DNA from: Paenibacillus sp. XY044
Lineage (GTDB): Bacteria > Bacillota > Bacilli > Paenibacillales > Paenibacillaceae
Assembly: GCF_002257645.1 (NCBI RefSeq)
Contig: NZ_NQMO01000003.1
Location: forward strand, 620,001 to 684,000
DNA: 64,000 nucleotides
Reading direction: 5' to 3'
Position 1 is the first letter of the stretch. Each line of letters opens with the position of its first letter. The position numbers and the translations under genes were made by a program. Below, in pieces: positions 32,850-42,575 of this stretch. The notes beneath the pieces are model-generated. The model saw only the letters and a program-made list of their open reading frames with translations. It did not search any database and had not been told where the DNA came from.

Positions 32850-34694
32850 ATGTCGGTTCTGGAACAAATGATGCTGTGGAACTGTGCCTCGATTGATATC
32901 GTGGATATCCGTTACGAATGTTTGCAGCCGTATGAACAGCTCGAATACACCGTATCAGACGATCTTTTTATCGTTACGGCCGCCGGACAGGCGCGGATTC
33001 ATGCAGAGGACGCCAGCTACGATTCGGAGAGCGCGCCGGTCGTCCATGTCGGGAAGAATATGATCCACAGGCTCCTCGCATCACATGAGGGTTACGAATT
33101 TTGCTTGATTCAATACAAAGCACTGCTGCCGCCGAAGCAGAATCTTCCGGTTGAGATTTCTAATCCACAGGAGACTATCCGGCTGTTTTATTCCTGTTAC
33201 GCCGCGCCGGCTGGAGCGGGGGCATTATACCAGAGCATGGCGAAGGAAATGAACCGGTTGTGGCGGAACGAGCATCCGCTGAAGCGGCTGGAGGCGAAGA
33301 AACAACTGTACTCATTCGTTCATCTCATATTGCAAGAAATGGAGCGGACGGATGAAGCGGAGGGGAGTACGGCAGAGGATCCTGTCACAGCCGCTGTCGA
33401 ACACATGGCAGCACATTATAGTGAGCCTTTGACGGTCTCAGACTTGGCCGAGCGGTTAGGAACAAATCCCCGTCAGCTGCAGAGAGGATTCAAAGCGCGT
33501 TATGGTCACAGCCCCATGGAGCACTTGATTAACATCCGGCTGGCCAAAGCGAAAAGGCTGCTCGAACAGAGTGAACTGCCTGTCGCGCAAATCGCGGAAG
33601 GGGTAGGTTACCCCGACAGCTATTATTTCAGCCGCTTATTTAAAAAATACAGCGGCTTGTCACCTAGAAGCTACAGGCAGGCAAGGGAAAAGGACAGTAG
33701 GCAGGCAAGTGACGGTTGTCGGATTTCTCCAAGTTTAACGTCGCAAACGTACATTGTCCCGGCCAAGGAGGGTGGGTATCATCTAAAGGGGAGCGCTTCG
33801 CAAGCGTTCCGCGCCTTGTTGTCGCTGACCCTGCTGTGCACAGGCGGACTTACCTATGCCGGCGGCAAAATTCAAGTTCCTCATTTGCGCGGCATGCTTC
33901 AGCTTGAACGCAGGCCGGAGCGCATTGCCGTGCTGGACTACCAATATGCCGACCAATTACTGGCGCTCGGAGTCGCTCCTGTCGGAAGCGTCGCCTGCAG
34001 CGTGGAAACCGGCGGGCTGCCCGTGGATCTGGCAGAGCCGCTGAATTGCATGGCTCGTCTCGGGACTAAAGAACAGCCCAATTTGCGGGTGCTGGCGGCG
34101 ATGCAGCCGGAACTGATTGTCTGCACTTCTTTCCATGAAGGCTGTTATGCTGATCTCGCGGCCATTGCTCCGACGATCATGCTGGACCGCAACGAAGATT
34201 GGCGGCAGTCGCTGTTCCGGCTTGGTGAGCTTGTCGGCCGGCAATGGCGGGCGCTTGAAGCCATCGACGCCTATAACGCTAAGCTGGATCGGCTGCGGCG
34301 CAAGCTTAAGGACGGTGGCGGCTCGCCGATCGTAGCGCTGATCCGGCCGCGCGGAAGCAGCATCCGTCTTCATACCGTGAGACACCGCACGGCCCGCCTG
34401 CTGTACGAAGATCTTGAACTCGCCGCCCCGCCGCTTGCGGGCCAGCAGACGGGTACCAGTTCACTGATTCCGCTGAATACGCTTCCGGAGCTTAGAGCAG
34501 ACCGATTGTTCGTGTTGACGGACGATACGAACCGGGAGCAGACCCGTTTGTACCAGCAAAGCCCCGTCTGGCAGAGCATGAATGCCGTGCGCTGTGGTCA
34601 GGTAAGCCAAGTTCACACGGCGCTGTGGATCGGTTATTACGGTCCGATCGCCATGAACAGGGTCGTCGACGAAATTGCCGAGGCGCTTCTGTAG
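32850..34694 (+). CDS. AraC regulator fused to siderophore-binding-protein domain (Btr-like)
   Basis: 614 residues from ATG 32850; an earlier in-frame ATG at 32706 lies upstream of the promoter. Residues 1-165 form an AraC-type sensor, and 175-280 the double helix-turn-helix (VSDLAERLGTNPRQLQRGFK, AQIAEGVGYPDSYYFSRLFKK). Residues 340-614 are a FepB/FhuD-like iron-siderophore-binding domain (RPERIAVLDYQYADQLLALG, LRVLAAMQPELIV, APTIMLDRNEDW). Bacillus Btr has this arrangement and activates siderophore uptake when it binds the ferric or apo siderophore in the cytoplasm. Here it should sense the product of the adjacent cluster. Confidence 0.88.
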   Translation: MSVLEQMMLWNCASIDIVDIRYECLQPYEQLEYTVSDDLFIVTAAGQARIHAEDASYDSESAPVVHVGKNMIHRLLASHEGYEFCLIQYKALLPPKQNLPVEISNPQETIRLFYSCYAAPAGAGALYQSMAKEMNRLWRNEHPLKRLEAKKQLYSFVHLILQEMERTDEAEGSTAEDPVTAAVEHMAAHYSEPLTVSDLAERLGTNPRQLQRGFKARYGHSPMEHLINIRLAKAKRLLEQSELPVAQIAEGVGYPDSYYFSRLFKKYSGLSPRSYRQAREKDSRQASDGCRISPSLTSQTYIVPAKEGGYHLKGSASQAFRALLSLTLLCTGGLTYAGGKIQVPHLRGMLQLERRPERIAVLDYQYADQLLALGVAPVGSVACSVETGGLPVDLAEPLNCMARLGTKEQPNLRVLAAMQPELIVCTSFHEGCYADLAAIAPTIMLDRNEDWRQSLFRLGELVGRQWRALEAIDAYNAKLDRLRRKLKDGGGSPIVALIRPRGSSIRLHTVRHRTARLLYEDLELAAPPLAGQQTGTSSLIPLNTLPELRADRLFVLTDDTNREQTRLYQQSPVWQSMNAVRCGQVSQVHTALWIGYYGPIAMNRVVDEIAEALL

Positions 34695-34759
34695 CCGTTA
34701 TACGACGAGTTTTCTATATCAGCAATACAAATCCAATCGCATCCGGACGGTGAGGACCT

Positions 34760-35179
34760 ATGCCTGTGACAAAGCTTTGTCTTACGGTCGCTTCCAGCGC
34801 GGATAACGATCGGGAACGCGAGGAACTGGCCGAATTGCACAGTTTCATTATGAGCCAAGTCGTTCGAATGAATATCGGCGATTTTGTTCAGCTGACACTG
34901 GAGTATGTAACAGCCGATCAGGACCATCAGCCTCGAGCCATGGACATGGCCGGTCCGCGGCCGGGAGAACGGCCGGAGCCAGCTGCGCTCAGCGGGCGAC
35001 AGCTTGAGATCGCCGAACTGCTGTGCCGGCATTACAGCATCAGGAGAATAGCCGAGGAATTGTATATTAGCGTCAATACGGTTAAAAAGCATATGCAAAA
35101 TATTAAAAAGGCTCTCTGTCTGGAACAGGCAGGGGGCGATTTCGTCTATTTGCTGTCTGAGAGGTTGAAAGAGCGGTGA
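34760..35179 (+). CDS. Small LuxR-type HTH protein
   Basis: 139 residues. The N-terminal 75 residues match no domain I know. The C-terminal LuxR helix-turn-helix (LSGRQLEIAELLCRHYSIRR, NTVKKHMQNIKKAL) is clear. There is no receiver or ligand domain and no phosphorylation site. It sits 66 bases after the Btr-like gene and before the Fur box of the biosynthesis operon, so it may be a second, local regulator. Confidence 0.75.
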   Translation: MPVTKLCLTVASSADNDREREELAELHSFIMSQVVRMNIGDFVQLTLEYVTADQDHQPRAMDMAGPRPGERPEPAALSGRQLEIAELLCRHYSIRRIAEELYISVNTVKKHMQNIKKALCLEQAGGDFVYLLSERLKER

Positions 35180-35283
35180 AGCATCGGGTGCATCGTCCGG
35201 GCTTATCCGATTGAAGCATTTGAATTATCCTTTCGGGTGATATACGGATAGACAAGGGGATGCTATGATTTACCTATCTTATT

Positions 35284-35302
35284 GATAATGATTATCATTA
35301 TC
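35284..35302 (+). promoter_or_regulatory. Fur box of the siderophore biosynthesis operon
   Basis: GATAATGATTATCATTATC is a perfect 19-base palindrome of the classical Fur consensus. Likely promoter elements are TTACCT (35270) with TATCAT (35293), which the box overlaps, or an extended -10 TGC-TATGAT (35261-35269). Fur repression is expected either way. Confidence 0.9.
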
Positions 35303-35343
35303 GTAATTGATAAGTAAATCGTGCCAAAGGAGTGTATCCAGCC

Positions 35344-36714
35344 ATGCAGCAAGCGACAGCGGCGGCTGAAGCATCCGCCAACAGCCGCTATTTGCAAAGC
35401 CAAGAAGAGCGGGAATCTTCTGCCCGTTCCTATCCCCGACGGCTGCCGATCGTCATTGCCGAAGCAGAGGGTGTTCATGTCAGGGATATGGACGGAAAAG
35501 TCTATTATGATTGCTTGGCAGGCGCCGGAACCTTGGCGCTTGGACATAACCACCCCGTCGTCATCGGGGCTATGAGGGAGCTGCTTGATCAGAAGGCACC
35601 CCTGCATACGCTTGATATAACGACCCCGCTTAAAGAGCGGTTCGTCGATGAGTTGTTCGCAAGTTTGCCGTCTTCATTTGCGCGTAACGCCCGCATCCAA
35701 TTTTGCGGCCCAACTGGTGGAGATGCCGTGGAGGCCTCGATTAAGTTGATGAAGACGGCCACGGGAAGACGCAGCATTCTGGCTTTCCACGGCGGATATC
35801 ACGGATCTACGCACGCGGCCATGAGCCTCAGCGGTACGCTTGGGCAAAAAGAGAAGGTTGCCGGCCAGATGCCCGATGTTCATTTTCTGCCCTATCCATA
35901 TGGATACCGTTGTCCGTTCGGCGTGGGTGGTGAGGAGACGTCAAGACTGAGCCTCCGGTATATCGAAAACGTTCTTCGCGATCCGGAAAGCGGTATTGTC
36001 GCTCCTGCCGCCATGATCGTCGAGCCGGTCCAAGGAGAGGGCGGCTCCATTCCAGCCCCGCCCGAATGGCTCAAAGAGCTGCGCCGACTTACGAAAGAGC
36101 GGGATATTCCGCTCATCGTCGACGAGGTACAGACAGGCCTTGGCCGGACCGGCAAGCTGTTTGCCTTTGAGCACGCCGGTATCGAGCCGGACGCGGTCAT
36201 ACTGTCGAAAGCGATCGGCGGCAGCCTTCCGTTGTCGGTTGTCATCTATCACGAACGCTACGATGTATGGAAGCCTGGCGCGCATATTGGCACTTTTCGC
36301 GGGAATCAGCTGGCGATGGCAGCCGGATTGGCAGCGCTCCGCTATATCAAGGAGCAGGAGCTTCCGGAGCGGGCGCGTGTGCTCGGCGAACGGCTGCAGG
36401 AACGGTTAAGCTCGTTGGCGGAGAGTGAGAGCTGCATCGGCGACGTGCGTGGACTCGGTCTGATGATCGGCGTCGAAATCGTCGACGAGCACGGCGAACC
36501 CGACCATCTCGGCCATGTTCCGGCTGCTCCAGGGCTGGCCGCACAAATCCAACGGGAATGCCTTCAGCGCGGGCTGATCTTGGAAGTCGGCGGACGGCAT
36601 TCCTCGGTGATACGCTTCCTGCCCCCGCTCATCGTGTCCGAGGAGCAGCTGGACGATATTGCCGCACGCTTCGGGGAGTCGGTGCGGGCAGCGCGGGAGG
36701 CATTACGATGCTGA
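35344..36714 (+). CDS. Diaminobutyrate-2-oxoglutarate aminotransferase
   Basis: 456 residues, a PLP enzyme of the class III omega-aminotransferases that makes L-2,4-diaminobutyrate from aspartate semialdehyde with glutamate as donor. It has GPTGGDAVEASIKLMKTATG, FHGGYHGSTHAAMSLSG, LIVDEVQTGLGRTGKLFAFE and the PLP-lysine region DAVILSKAIGGSLPLSV. GTFRGNQLAMAAGLAAL is typical of the DABA type rather than GABA or ornithine enzymes. ATG 35344 is chosen because AAAGGAG is 11 bases upstream; GTG 35332 lies too close. First gene of the operon, with the next gene overlapping its stop. It supplies the amine backbone of the siderophore. RhbA/DhbA homologues usually sit beside a DABA decarboxylase, which is missing here. 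Confidence 0.85.
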   Translation: MQQATAAAEASANSRYLQSQEERESSARSYPRRLPIVIAEAEGVHVRDMDGKVYYDCLAGAGTLALGHNHPVVIGAMRELLDQKAPLHTLDITTPLKERFVDELFASLPSSFARNARIQFCGPTGGDAVEASIKLMKTATGRRSILAFHGGYHGSTHAAMSLSGTLGQKEKVAGQMPDVHFLPYPYGYRCPFGVGGEETSRLSLRYIENVLRDPESGIVAPAAMIVEPVQGEGGSIPAPPEWLKELRRLTKERDIPLIVDEVQTGLGRTGKLFAFEHAGIEPDAVILSKAIGGSLPLSVVIYHERYDVWKPGAHIGTFRGNQLAMAAGLAALRYIKEQELPERARVLGERLQERLSSLAESESCIGDVRGLGLMIGVEIVDEHGEPDHLGHVPAAPGLAAQIQRECLQRGLILEVGGRHSSVIRFLPPLIVSEEQLDDIAARFGESVRAAREALRC

Positions 36715-38564
36715 TGGGCCGAAAGCCGGTTTCGCCAGCGGAAATCCCACCTCCGGCGATGGACAAGGAGGAGAATCTAGCAGAGGAGCGCTCAGGAGCT
36801 TCGGCAGGCAGCTTGGCCGAACGTCATGCGGTGCAGCTGGCGGCGAGGTCGCTGCTCAATGCTTTCCTGCGGGAAAACGAAGACGCGGTAGAGCGAATGG
36901 AAATATTGGCTGAAGCGGCTGAAATGGGAGCTGCCGTTCCACTGACTCTACTGCTGAGCGACGGAACTCGTATTCACGGCAGCGTTCGTTACGCATCGCT
37001 CACAGGCCAGCATCTATACGAAGAGGAGTGGCTGCTGGAGCGCTGCGGCAGTGCAAGGGTGCTGCCCTTCGACGAACTCGCCGAAGCGCTTGTCCGCGAG
37101 CAGTCGCTGCGGCTCGGCCCAGGTGCGGCAGTTGCCGCACCTGGTACCCTGAAACGCATCCAAGCGAGCGTCCGGCATTTGCGCGGACATTTGGAGCGGC
37201 GCGAGGCCGATGAGCAGGCGGGACTCGATGTACGCAAGCTCGATTACATACGCTCCGAACAAAGCGTATTGGCCGGCCACCCGTTTCATCCGTATCCAAA
37301 AAGCGTAGAAGGAATGAACGAAACGGATCTGATTCGGTTCAGCCCCGAGCGGGGCGCAAGCTTCTTGCTGCATTATTTTGCCGTCCGCTCTTCTTGCTTG
37401 ATCTGTGAATGGCTGCCGGACGCGTTCCAAGGGACGCTTCCCCCGGAAGCTTGCGAAACATTCCGGAGGGCACTGAAGGAGGGGCTAGGATCTCAGGCGG
37501 CAGCTTTGTATGAACCACTGCCGATGCATCCGTGGCAGGCGGATCGCCTTCTGGAGCAGCCATGGATTGAGCAAGCCGTGCAACGGGGCGAGTTAGTCCC
37601 GCTGGGTCCGCTGGGACCGCGGGTGTATCCAACCTCATCGGTGAGAACGGTATGGGAGCCGCACAGCGGTTACGGTTGGAAGCTGCCGCTTGAAGTACGA
37701 ATCACTAACCTGGTCCGCGTAAACACGGCGGAGCAGACTTCGCGGACGATGCACGCCGTGCGCCTCGCCGCCCATCTAGGCGGCGAGCTGGAGAGCGAAC
37801 TGCCCGGACTGCTGCCGGAAACGGGCTACTCCGGGATTGCTGTACATGGCCAAGCCATGCCTGACCCGGCTGCATCCGTGCTGATCAGGCCGATGGCGCT
37901 TGAGCCGACCGCTACGTTCGTACTGGCTTCATTGCTGGAAGGGTGGCCGGGTGAGCAAATGCCGAAACTGGCGCAGGCGATTACGGAAAGCGGCCGCAGC
38001 GGTGGAGCGCAGCAACTGCCGGATATGCTGGAGTGGCTGGAGCGATATTTGCGTCTGTCCATGCTCCCGCTGCTGCGCGTGTGGGATCGCTTCGGCATCA
38101 GCTTTGAGGCGCATGCGCAAAATTCGCTGCTGTCGCTTGCAGACGGCTGGCCGGTCAAATTTTACGTCCGTGACTTGGAAGGCATGAGCGTCGACCGCCG
38201 TCTTGCCGAAAAAGCCGGCTGGGTCGGCGATGTGCTGCCGAAAGACAGCCCGCTGCTCTACGAAGCGGCTGACGCCTGGCACCGCACCCTGTACTATTTT
38301 TTCGTCAATCATCTGGGCTCGCTTATCCATGCGCTGGCGCTCTGGCAAGGCTGGCCTGAACGTGAAGGCTGGAGCGTCGTTCGTCATCTTCTTGTAGAAG
38401 AAAGGGAGTGGTCCAGTGAAAGGCTGCGTCCCTATGTGGACGGGCTGTTAAACCATTCCACGCTTCCGGCGAAAGCGAATTTCGCCAGTTGCTTGGCAAA
38501 CAAAGGAGATACGCCCTTGTATATATCCATTCATAACCCGATCAGGGACGGGCGGCGGCCATGA
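36708..38564 (+). CDS. IucA/IucC family NIS siderophore synthetase (first)
   Basis: 618 residues. NRPS-independent synthetases join a carboxylate to an amine or alcohol using ATP. Conserved motifs: GHPFHPYPKS near 190, MHPWQADRLL near 278, YPTSSVRTV near 310, FEAHAQNSLL near 468, and YVRDLEGM near 486. The start ATG 36708 overlaps the previous stop (ATGCTGATG) and has GGGAGG 7 bases upstream. The end overlaps the next gene by ATGA. The substrate class cannot be set from the motifs alone. Confidence 0.88.
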   Translation: MLMGRKPVSPAEIPPPAMDKEENLAEERSGASAGSLAERHAVQLAARSLLNAFLRENEDAVERMEILAEAAEMGAAVPLTLLLSDGTRIHGSVRYASLTGQHLYEEEWLLERCGSARVLPFDELAEALVREQSLRLGPGAAVAAPGTLKRIQASVRHLRGHLERREADEQAGLDVRKLDYIRSEQSVLAGHPFHPYPKSVEGMNETDLIRFSPERGASFLLHYFAVRSSCLICEWLPDAFQGTLPPEACETFRRALKEGLGSQAAALYEPLPMHPWQADRLLEQPWIEQAVQRGELVPLGPLGPRVYPTSSVRTVWEPHSGYGWKLPLEVRITNLVRVNTAEQTSRTMHAVRLAAHLGGELESELPGLLPETGYSGIAVHGQAMPDPAASVLIRPMALEPTATFVLASLLEGWPGEQMPKLAQAITESGRSGGAQQLPDMLEWLERYLRLSMLPLLRVWDRFGISFEAHAQNSLLSLADGWPVKFYVRDLEGMSVDRRLAEKAGWVGDVLPKDSPLLYEAADAWHRTLYYFFVNHLGSLIHALALWQGWPEREGWSVVRHLLVEEREWSSERLRPYVDGLLNHSTLPAKANFASCLANKGDTPLYISIHNPIRDGRRP

Positions 38565-39358
38565 GCCGTCCGATTACACTGACAGCAGTCGAAGCCGCAG
38601 AGATGCAAAACCTGTTCGGCCTATGCTCTGATGCATTATCCGCTGAAACCGGCAAATCCGCTTCAATATCCGCTTGGACCCGTGCCTCAACACTCCTGGA
38701 TCATGAGAGCTGCACGGCTTACCTCGATGAATTGGCCGCTCGCCTCGGAACCAATCTGCGTCCAATTGCCGCCTCGATGCTGGCCAAACGATACGCGGCT
38801 GCCATGGCGGCACCGTTCTTCCATGCACTGACCTGTTACGACAAAGCGCTTGAGCTGCCGGTCGAGAGCGTGGTTCTGCGAAGCGGAAAAAAGCATTGGC
38901 TTGAAGGGATAACCGTTAGCGGAAGGCTGTCCGCTATTCCCGCCGGGGAATCTAGGGAAGATTGGCGTCTTCGGACGGCCGAACAATTTGTCCGTTTACA
39001 TTTGAGGCCGCTGTGGCAGTCGTTCTCACGCTGCTCCGGATTGCCTGAAACGATTTTGTGGGAGAACATGGCCGTACGAATTTATTCGCTTTACGAAAAA
39101 AAAATCCCCAAAATCGGGAAGGTGCCTGCAGCCAAAGCCGCGGACGATTTCAGGTTTCTGCTGCACGCGCTGCCGGCAGAGGCGTTCGGGCAGAAGCGGC
39201 AGCCGATCGCCCGTTTTTATGGAGGAGAATGGCAGTGTGATACGGCGCTTGAGCGCAAACCGGCCGTGAAGCGGATTCGCCAGACTTGCTGCCTATATTA
39301 TCGGGTGTCGCTTGAAGGGGAGTATTGCGACGCCTGTCCGAAGACGAAGCGCCGCTAA
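38561..39358 (+). CDS. FhuF-like siderophore-iron reductase
   Basis: 265 residues. The C-terminus has the FhuF-type [2Fe-2S] cysteine pattern C-C-x11-C-x2-C (TCCLYYRVSLEGEYCDACPK). The middle part resembles the IucA/IucC-associated reductase fold (LWQSFSRCSGLPETILWENM). Such proteins release iron by reducing ferric siderophores in the cytoplasm. Its place between two synthetase genes ties it to the cluster product. It starts by ATGA overlap. Confidence 0.78.
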   Translation: MSRPITLTAVEAAEMQNLFGLCSDALSAETGKSASISAWTRASTLLDHESCTAYLDELAARLGTNLRPIAASMLAKRYAAAMAAPFFHALTCYDKALELPVESVVLRSGKKHWLEGITVSGRLSAIPAGESREDWRLRTAEQFVRLHLRPLWQSFSRCSGLPETILWENMAVRIYSLYEKKIPKIGKVPAAKAADDFRFLLHALPAEAFGQKRQPIARFYGGEWQCDTALERKPAVKRIRQTCCLYYRVSLEGEYCDACPKTKRR

Positions 39359-39391
39359 CGAACAAGCGGAGCAACGAAAGGAAGCCACACA

Positions 39392-40603
39392 ATGGAAAGT
39401 TGGAAGCGGAGTTTGTATATCCTGTGCATCGGTCAATTTCTGGCCATGGCTTCCGTCAGCTGCGTAACTCCGTTTCTTCCGCTCTATCTGCAGGAACTGG
39501 GAGTGCGAGGCCATGCTGAGCTGACACTCTGGTCAGGGGCCATTTACGGCGCGAATCTGCTCAGTGCCTTTGTGATGGCTCCGATATGGGGGAGGCTGGC
39601 CGACAGGCATGGGCGTAAACCGATGCTGCTTCGCTCAGGCTTTGGCGTGGCCATGACCATCACGCTGATGGGCGTTGCGCGCGGGCCGGTCGATCTGCTG
39701 CTGCTGCGTCTTCTTAACGGGATGCTGTCGGGATTCGGGCCAGCCGCCATAGCGCTGACGGCCAAAAACTCGCCGAAGGACAGAAGCGGTTACGCGCTGG
39801 GTCTGCTGCAATCCAGTTCGGTCGGCGGCACGGTATGCGGACCGCTGCTGGGTGGACTGATGGCGGATCGTTTCAGCTTTGCGGAAGTGTTTCTGTATCT
39901 CGGGATCAGCATTTTTGCCGCTTCACTGGTCGTACTTTTCGGGGTTCGCGAACGAACAGAGGAGAGATCGACAAAGCTGCGGTCGACCGGATTACGGAGC
40001 GATATGAAAGAGATCATGGCCTGCCGTCCGCTGCCGGCCCTGTTCGTATCCGCTTTGCTGCAGCGTGCGGCAACGGTCGGCACGCTGCCGCTTATCCCGC
40101 TGTATGTCCAGATGCTTGCACCCGGAAGCGGCAATGTGGGACTGCTCGCCGGAATTGCTTCTGCGGCCATGGGCGCGGCAAATATGCTTACGGCGCCGCA
40201 GCTCGGCAAGCTGGGGGATCGCGCCGGGCAGAGCCGTGTTCTCACGGCTTCGCTGCTTGGGACGATGCTGATGGCGATCCCGCAAGTGTTTGTGCAGCAG
40301 TTCTGGCAGCTCGTGGCACTCCGCTGCTGCAGCGGCGCTTGCATGGGCGGGCTTGGCCCTTCGCTGAACGCGCTCGTGCGCAGGCATGCACCGCCGGGCA
40401 TGGAAAGCCGCGTCTTTAGCTATCTCAACTGCGCTCAGATGGCCGGTGGACTGCTCGGCTCCTCCGGCATGGGATGGATCGCCGCAACTTTTGGCCTGCG
40501 TTATGTTTTTGCGGGTTCAGCCATACTTCTTGCGATCAATTTCATCTGGATCAGCGTGACCGGGCATGGGGCCGCGAGAAAAGGCGGAACGATCGAAGCC
40601 TGA
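39392..40603 (+). CDS. MFS transporter, probable siderophore exporter
   Basis: 403 residues with 12 predicted helices. GRLADRHGRKPMLLR between helices 2 and 3 is the DHA-type motif A, and NGMLSGFGPAAIALTAKNSP follows. The GLLQSSSVGGTVCGPLLGGL motif in helix 5 marks a drug/proton-antiporter-like exporter. Equivalents in NIS operons (SbnD, for example) export the finished siderophore. CGAAAGGAAGC precedes the ATG. Confidence 0.85.
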   Translation: MESWKRSLYILCIGQFLAMASVSCVTPFLPLYLQELGVRGHAELTLWSGAIYGANLLSAFVMAPIWGRLADRHGRKPMLLRSGFGVAMTITLMGVARGPVDLLLLRLLNGMLSGFGPAAIALTAKNSPKDRSGYALGLLQSSSVGGTVCGPLLGGLMADRFSFAEVFLYLGISIFAASLVVLFGVRERTEERSTKLRSTGLRSDMKEIMACRPLPALFVSALLQRAATVGTLPLIPLYVQMLAPGSGNVGLLAGIASAAMGAANMLTAPQLGKLGDRAGQSRVLTASLLGTMLMAIPQVFVQQFWQLVALRCCSGACMGGLGPSLNALVRRHAPPGMESRVFSYLNCAQMAGGLLGSSGMGWIAATFGLRYVFAGSAILLAINFIWISVTGHGAARKGGTIEA

Positions 40604-40742
40604 TACGCGGCCAACAAGCGAAGTATTAGGATGCACCAACTTCAAGCAGCATGGGGTAAAGCATGCCCTAAGTGAGCACAAGCTTTGTTCCTGTCGGCCA
40701 AGACGCTTCTATTGAATCAAAAAATTGCGAGGTGAGACCTAT

Positions 40743-42575
40743 ATGAAAAAGTGGAACAGTCTGGACGGACGCACTGCCGCCATCCGTTCGGCTGCTTACG
40801 AAAAGGCGGGGCGGCGCGTGCTCGGACAATTGATCGAAGCAGTGCTTTATGAAGGGATTGCTGAGCCGGACGAAGGACTTCCGCAAGCGGGAGAAACCGT
40901 AACCGCCCATTTGGCGGGGCGCACGGAAGCAGGCGAGGCTGTACGTTACCGCTTCGTCTGCAGGCGCAGCTTTAGCTTCGGCCGCATTCGGCTGGATCGC
41001 GGCACGCTTCGGCGCATCGCGCCGGACGGCTCATCCTCGCCACCACAGCTTCCGCTGTTCGTTGACGAGGTCCTCGGTCAACGGCAGCAGGGAGAACTGC
41101 TGCTCCGTCTGCACGAGGAGCTGGCACGAACGCTGCTTCATGATGCAGAGTCGATCGCTTGGCGGATGCTCGAGGGATCAAGTCGTTCGCGGGACCACGC
41201 GGAAGGCGAACTGGATGGCCATCCATACCATCCTTGCTACAAATCACGCATCGGCTTCGACGCCGCCGACAACAGGCGGTATGGGCCCGAATACGGGGAG
41301 CTTCTGCAGCCGTTATGGGTCGCCGTCGCCGAATCGCACGCTTGTATATCGCTGCGGCGCGGCCTGAATGAGCAGAGCTGGCTGCGCGAGGAACTTGGCG
41401 AAGCTGTGCTGGAACGCTTCCGCACCGAGTTGGAGCGGCTGGGGTATCGCCCGGACGAGTATCATTTGATGCCTGTTCATCCCTGGCAATGGGAGCATGT
41501 CGTCGTTCCGTCGCTGCACGGGGAGATTGCGGGCGGAATCATCGTCCCGCTTGGGTACAGTGATGACACCTACCGTGCTCAGCAATCGATCCGCAGCCTG
41601 GAAAACACCACGGACCGCCGCAAGGCGACGTTGAAGCTGTCGCTAGGGATCGTCAATACGTCCACCCGCCGGATGCTGGCGACGCACACGGTGCGGAACG
41701 CGGCGCTTGTTTCGGATTGGCTGCATGATCTGCACGATGCCGATCAAACCCTGGACAAACCGGACTTCGCGCTGCTCGATGAATATGCCGGCGTGGCTTT
41801 GGATACACGGCAGCTGCCTCCGTCGGTGCGCGAACGTGCCAGCGGCGCGCTGGGCGCGATTATGAGAAGAGGATTGGAAAACGTGCTGCACGAAGGCGAG
41901 CAGGCTCTGCCGTTTGCGGCCTTGTCGCAACCGGGCGGAGAAGCAGCTGCCGCCGTCGAGACTTGGATATCCCGGTACGGCATGCAGGTGTGGCTCGGCG
42001 AGCTGCTGGAAGCAGCGGTAACGCCGCTCATCCATATGCTGTTTGCCCACGGCGTGGCGCTGGAATCGCATGCGCAGAACATTTTGCTGCTGCATCGGGA
42101 CGGTCATCCCGTCCGCATTGCGCTGCGCGACTTCCATGACGGCGTGCGTTTTTGCCGCCGCCTCCTGCCGCAGCCGGAGCTGTGTCCGGAGCTGCACCCT
42201 GAACCGGCTTCGCATTTAGCGTTTAACCGTCACTCTTATATGCAAACGGAGGATCCGGAGGCGGTTCGGGACTTTCTGCACAGTGCTTTCTTTTTCGTAT
42301 GCCTCGGCGATCTGAGCCTGTCCCTTAGTGAACATTATGGTGTAGCGGAGGAGAAGTTTTGGGAGCGTGTTGCCGCTGTCATCTACCATTATCAAAACCG
42401 CCATCCGGAATGGGCACGACAGTATGAACTTTACGATTTATTCTCGGAAAAAATCCGCATCGAGCAGCTGGCCCGCAGACGGCTCTGGCCCGATTCGGAG
42501 GTGGAGCCGAAATGGGTTCCGAACCCGCTGCATGCGTTTCGTACGGTGAAAGGGGAGAAGGTCTATGCAGAATAA
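40743..42575 (+). CDS. IucA/IucC family NIS siderophore synthetase (second)
   Basis: 610 residues from ATG 40743, with GAGGTGAG 6 bases upstream. GHPYHPCYKSRIGFDAADNR is the most classical IucA-like motif of the three enzymes. VHPWQWEHVVVPSLHGEIAG, QQSIRSL, the ESHAQNILLLHRDGHPVRI block and LRDFHDGVRF follow. Citrate-type synthetases (type A and C) share this appearance. It overlaps the third synthetase gene by 11 bases. Confidence 0.9.
   Translation: MKKWNSLDGRTAAIRSAAYEKAGRRVLGQLIEAVLYEGIAEPDEGLPQAGETVTAHLAGRTEAGEAVRYRFVCRRSFSFGRIRLDRGTLRRIAPDGSSSPPQLPLFVDEVLGQRQQGELLLRLHEELARTLLHDAESIAWRMLEGSSRSRDHAEGELDGHPYHPCYKSRIGFDAADNRRYGPEYGELLQPLWVAVAESHACISLRRGLNEQSWLREELGEAVLERFRTELERLGYRPDEYHLMPVHPWQWEHVVVPSLHGEIAGGIIVPLGYSDDTYRAQQSIRSLENTTDRRKATLKLSLGIVNTSTRRMLATHTVRNAALVSDWLHDLHDADQTLDKPDFALLDEYAGVALDTRQLPPSVRERASGALGAIMRRGLENVLHEGEQALPFAALSQPGGEAAAAVETWISRYGMQVWLGELLEAAVTPLIHMLFAHGVALESHAQNILLLHRDGHPVRIALRDFHDGVRFCRRLLPQPELCPELHPEPASHLAFNRHSYMQTEDPEAVRDFLHSAFFFVCLGDLSLSLSEHYGVAEEKFWERVAAVIYHYQNRHPEWARQYELYDLFSEKIRIEQLARRRLWPDSEVEPKWVPNPLHAFRTVKGEKVYAE

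Noticed and set aside
35344..36714. 4-aminobutyrate aminotransferase assignment
   Set aside because: The operon partners are NIS synthetases and the sequence motifs fit the diaminobutyrate type.
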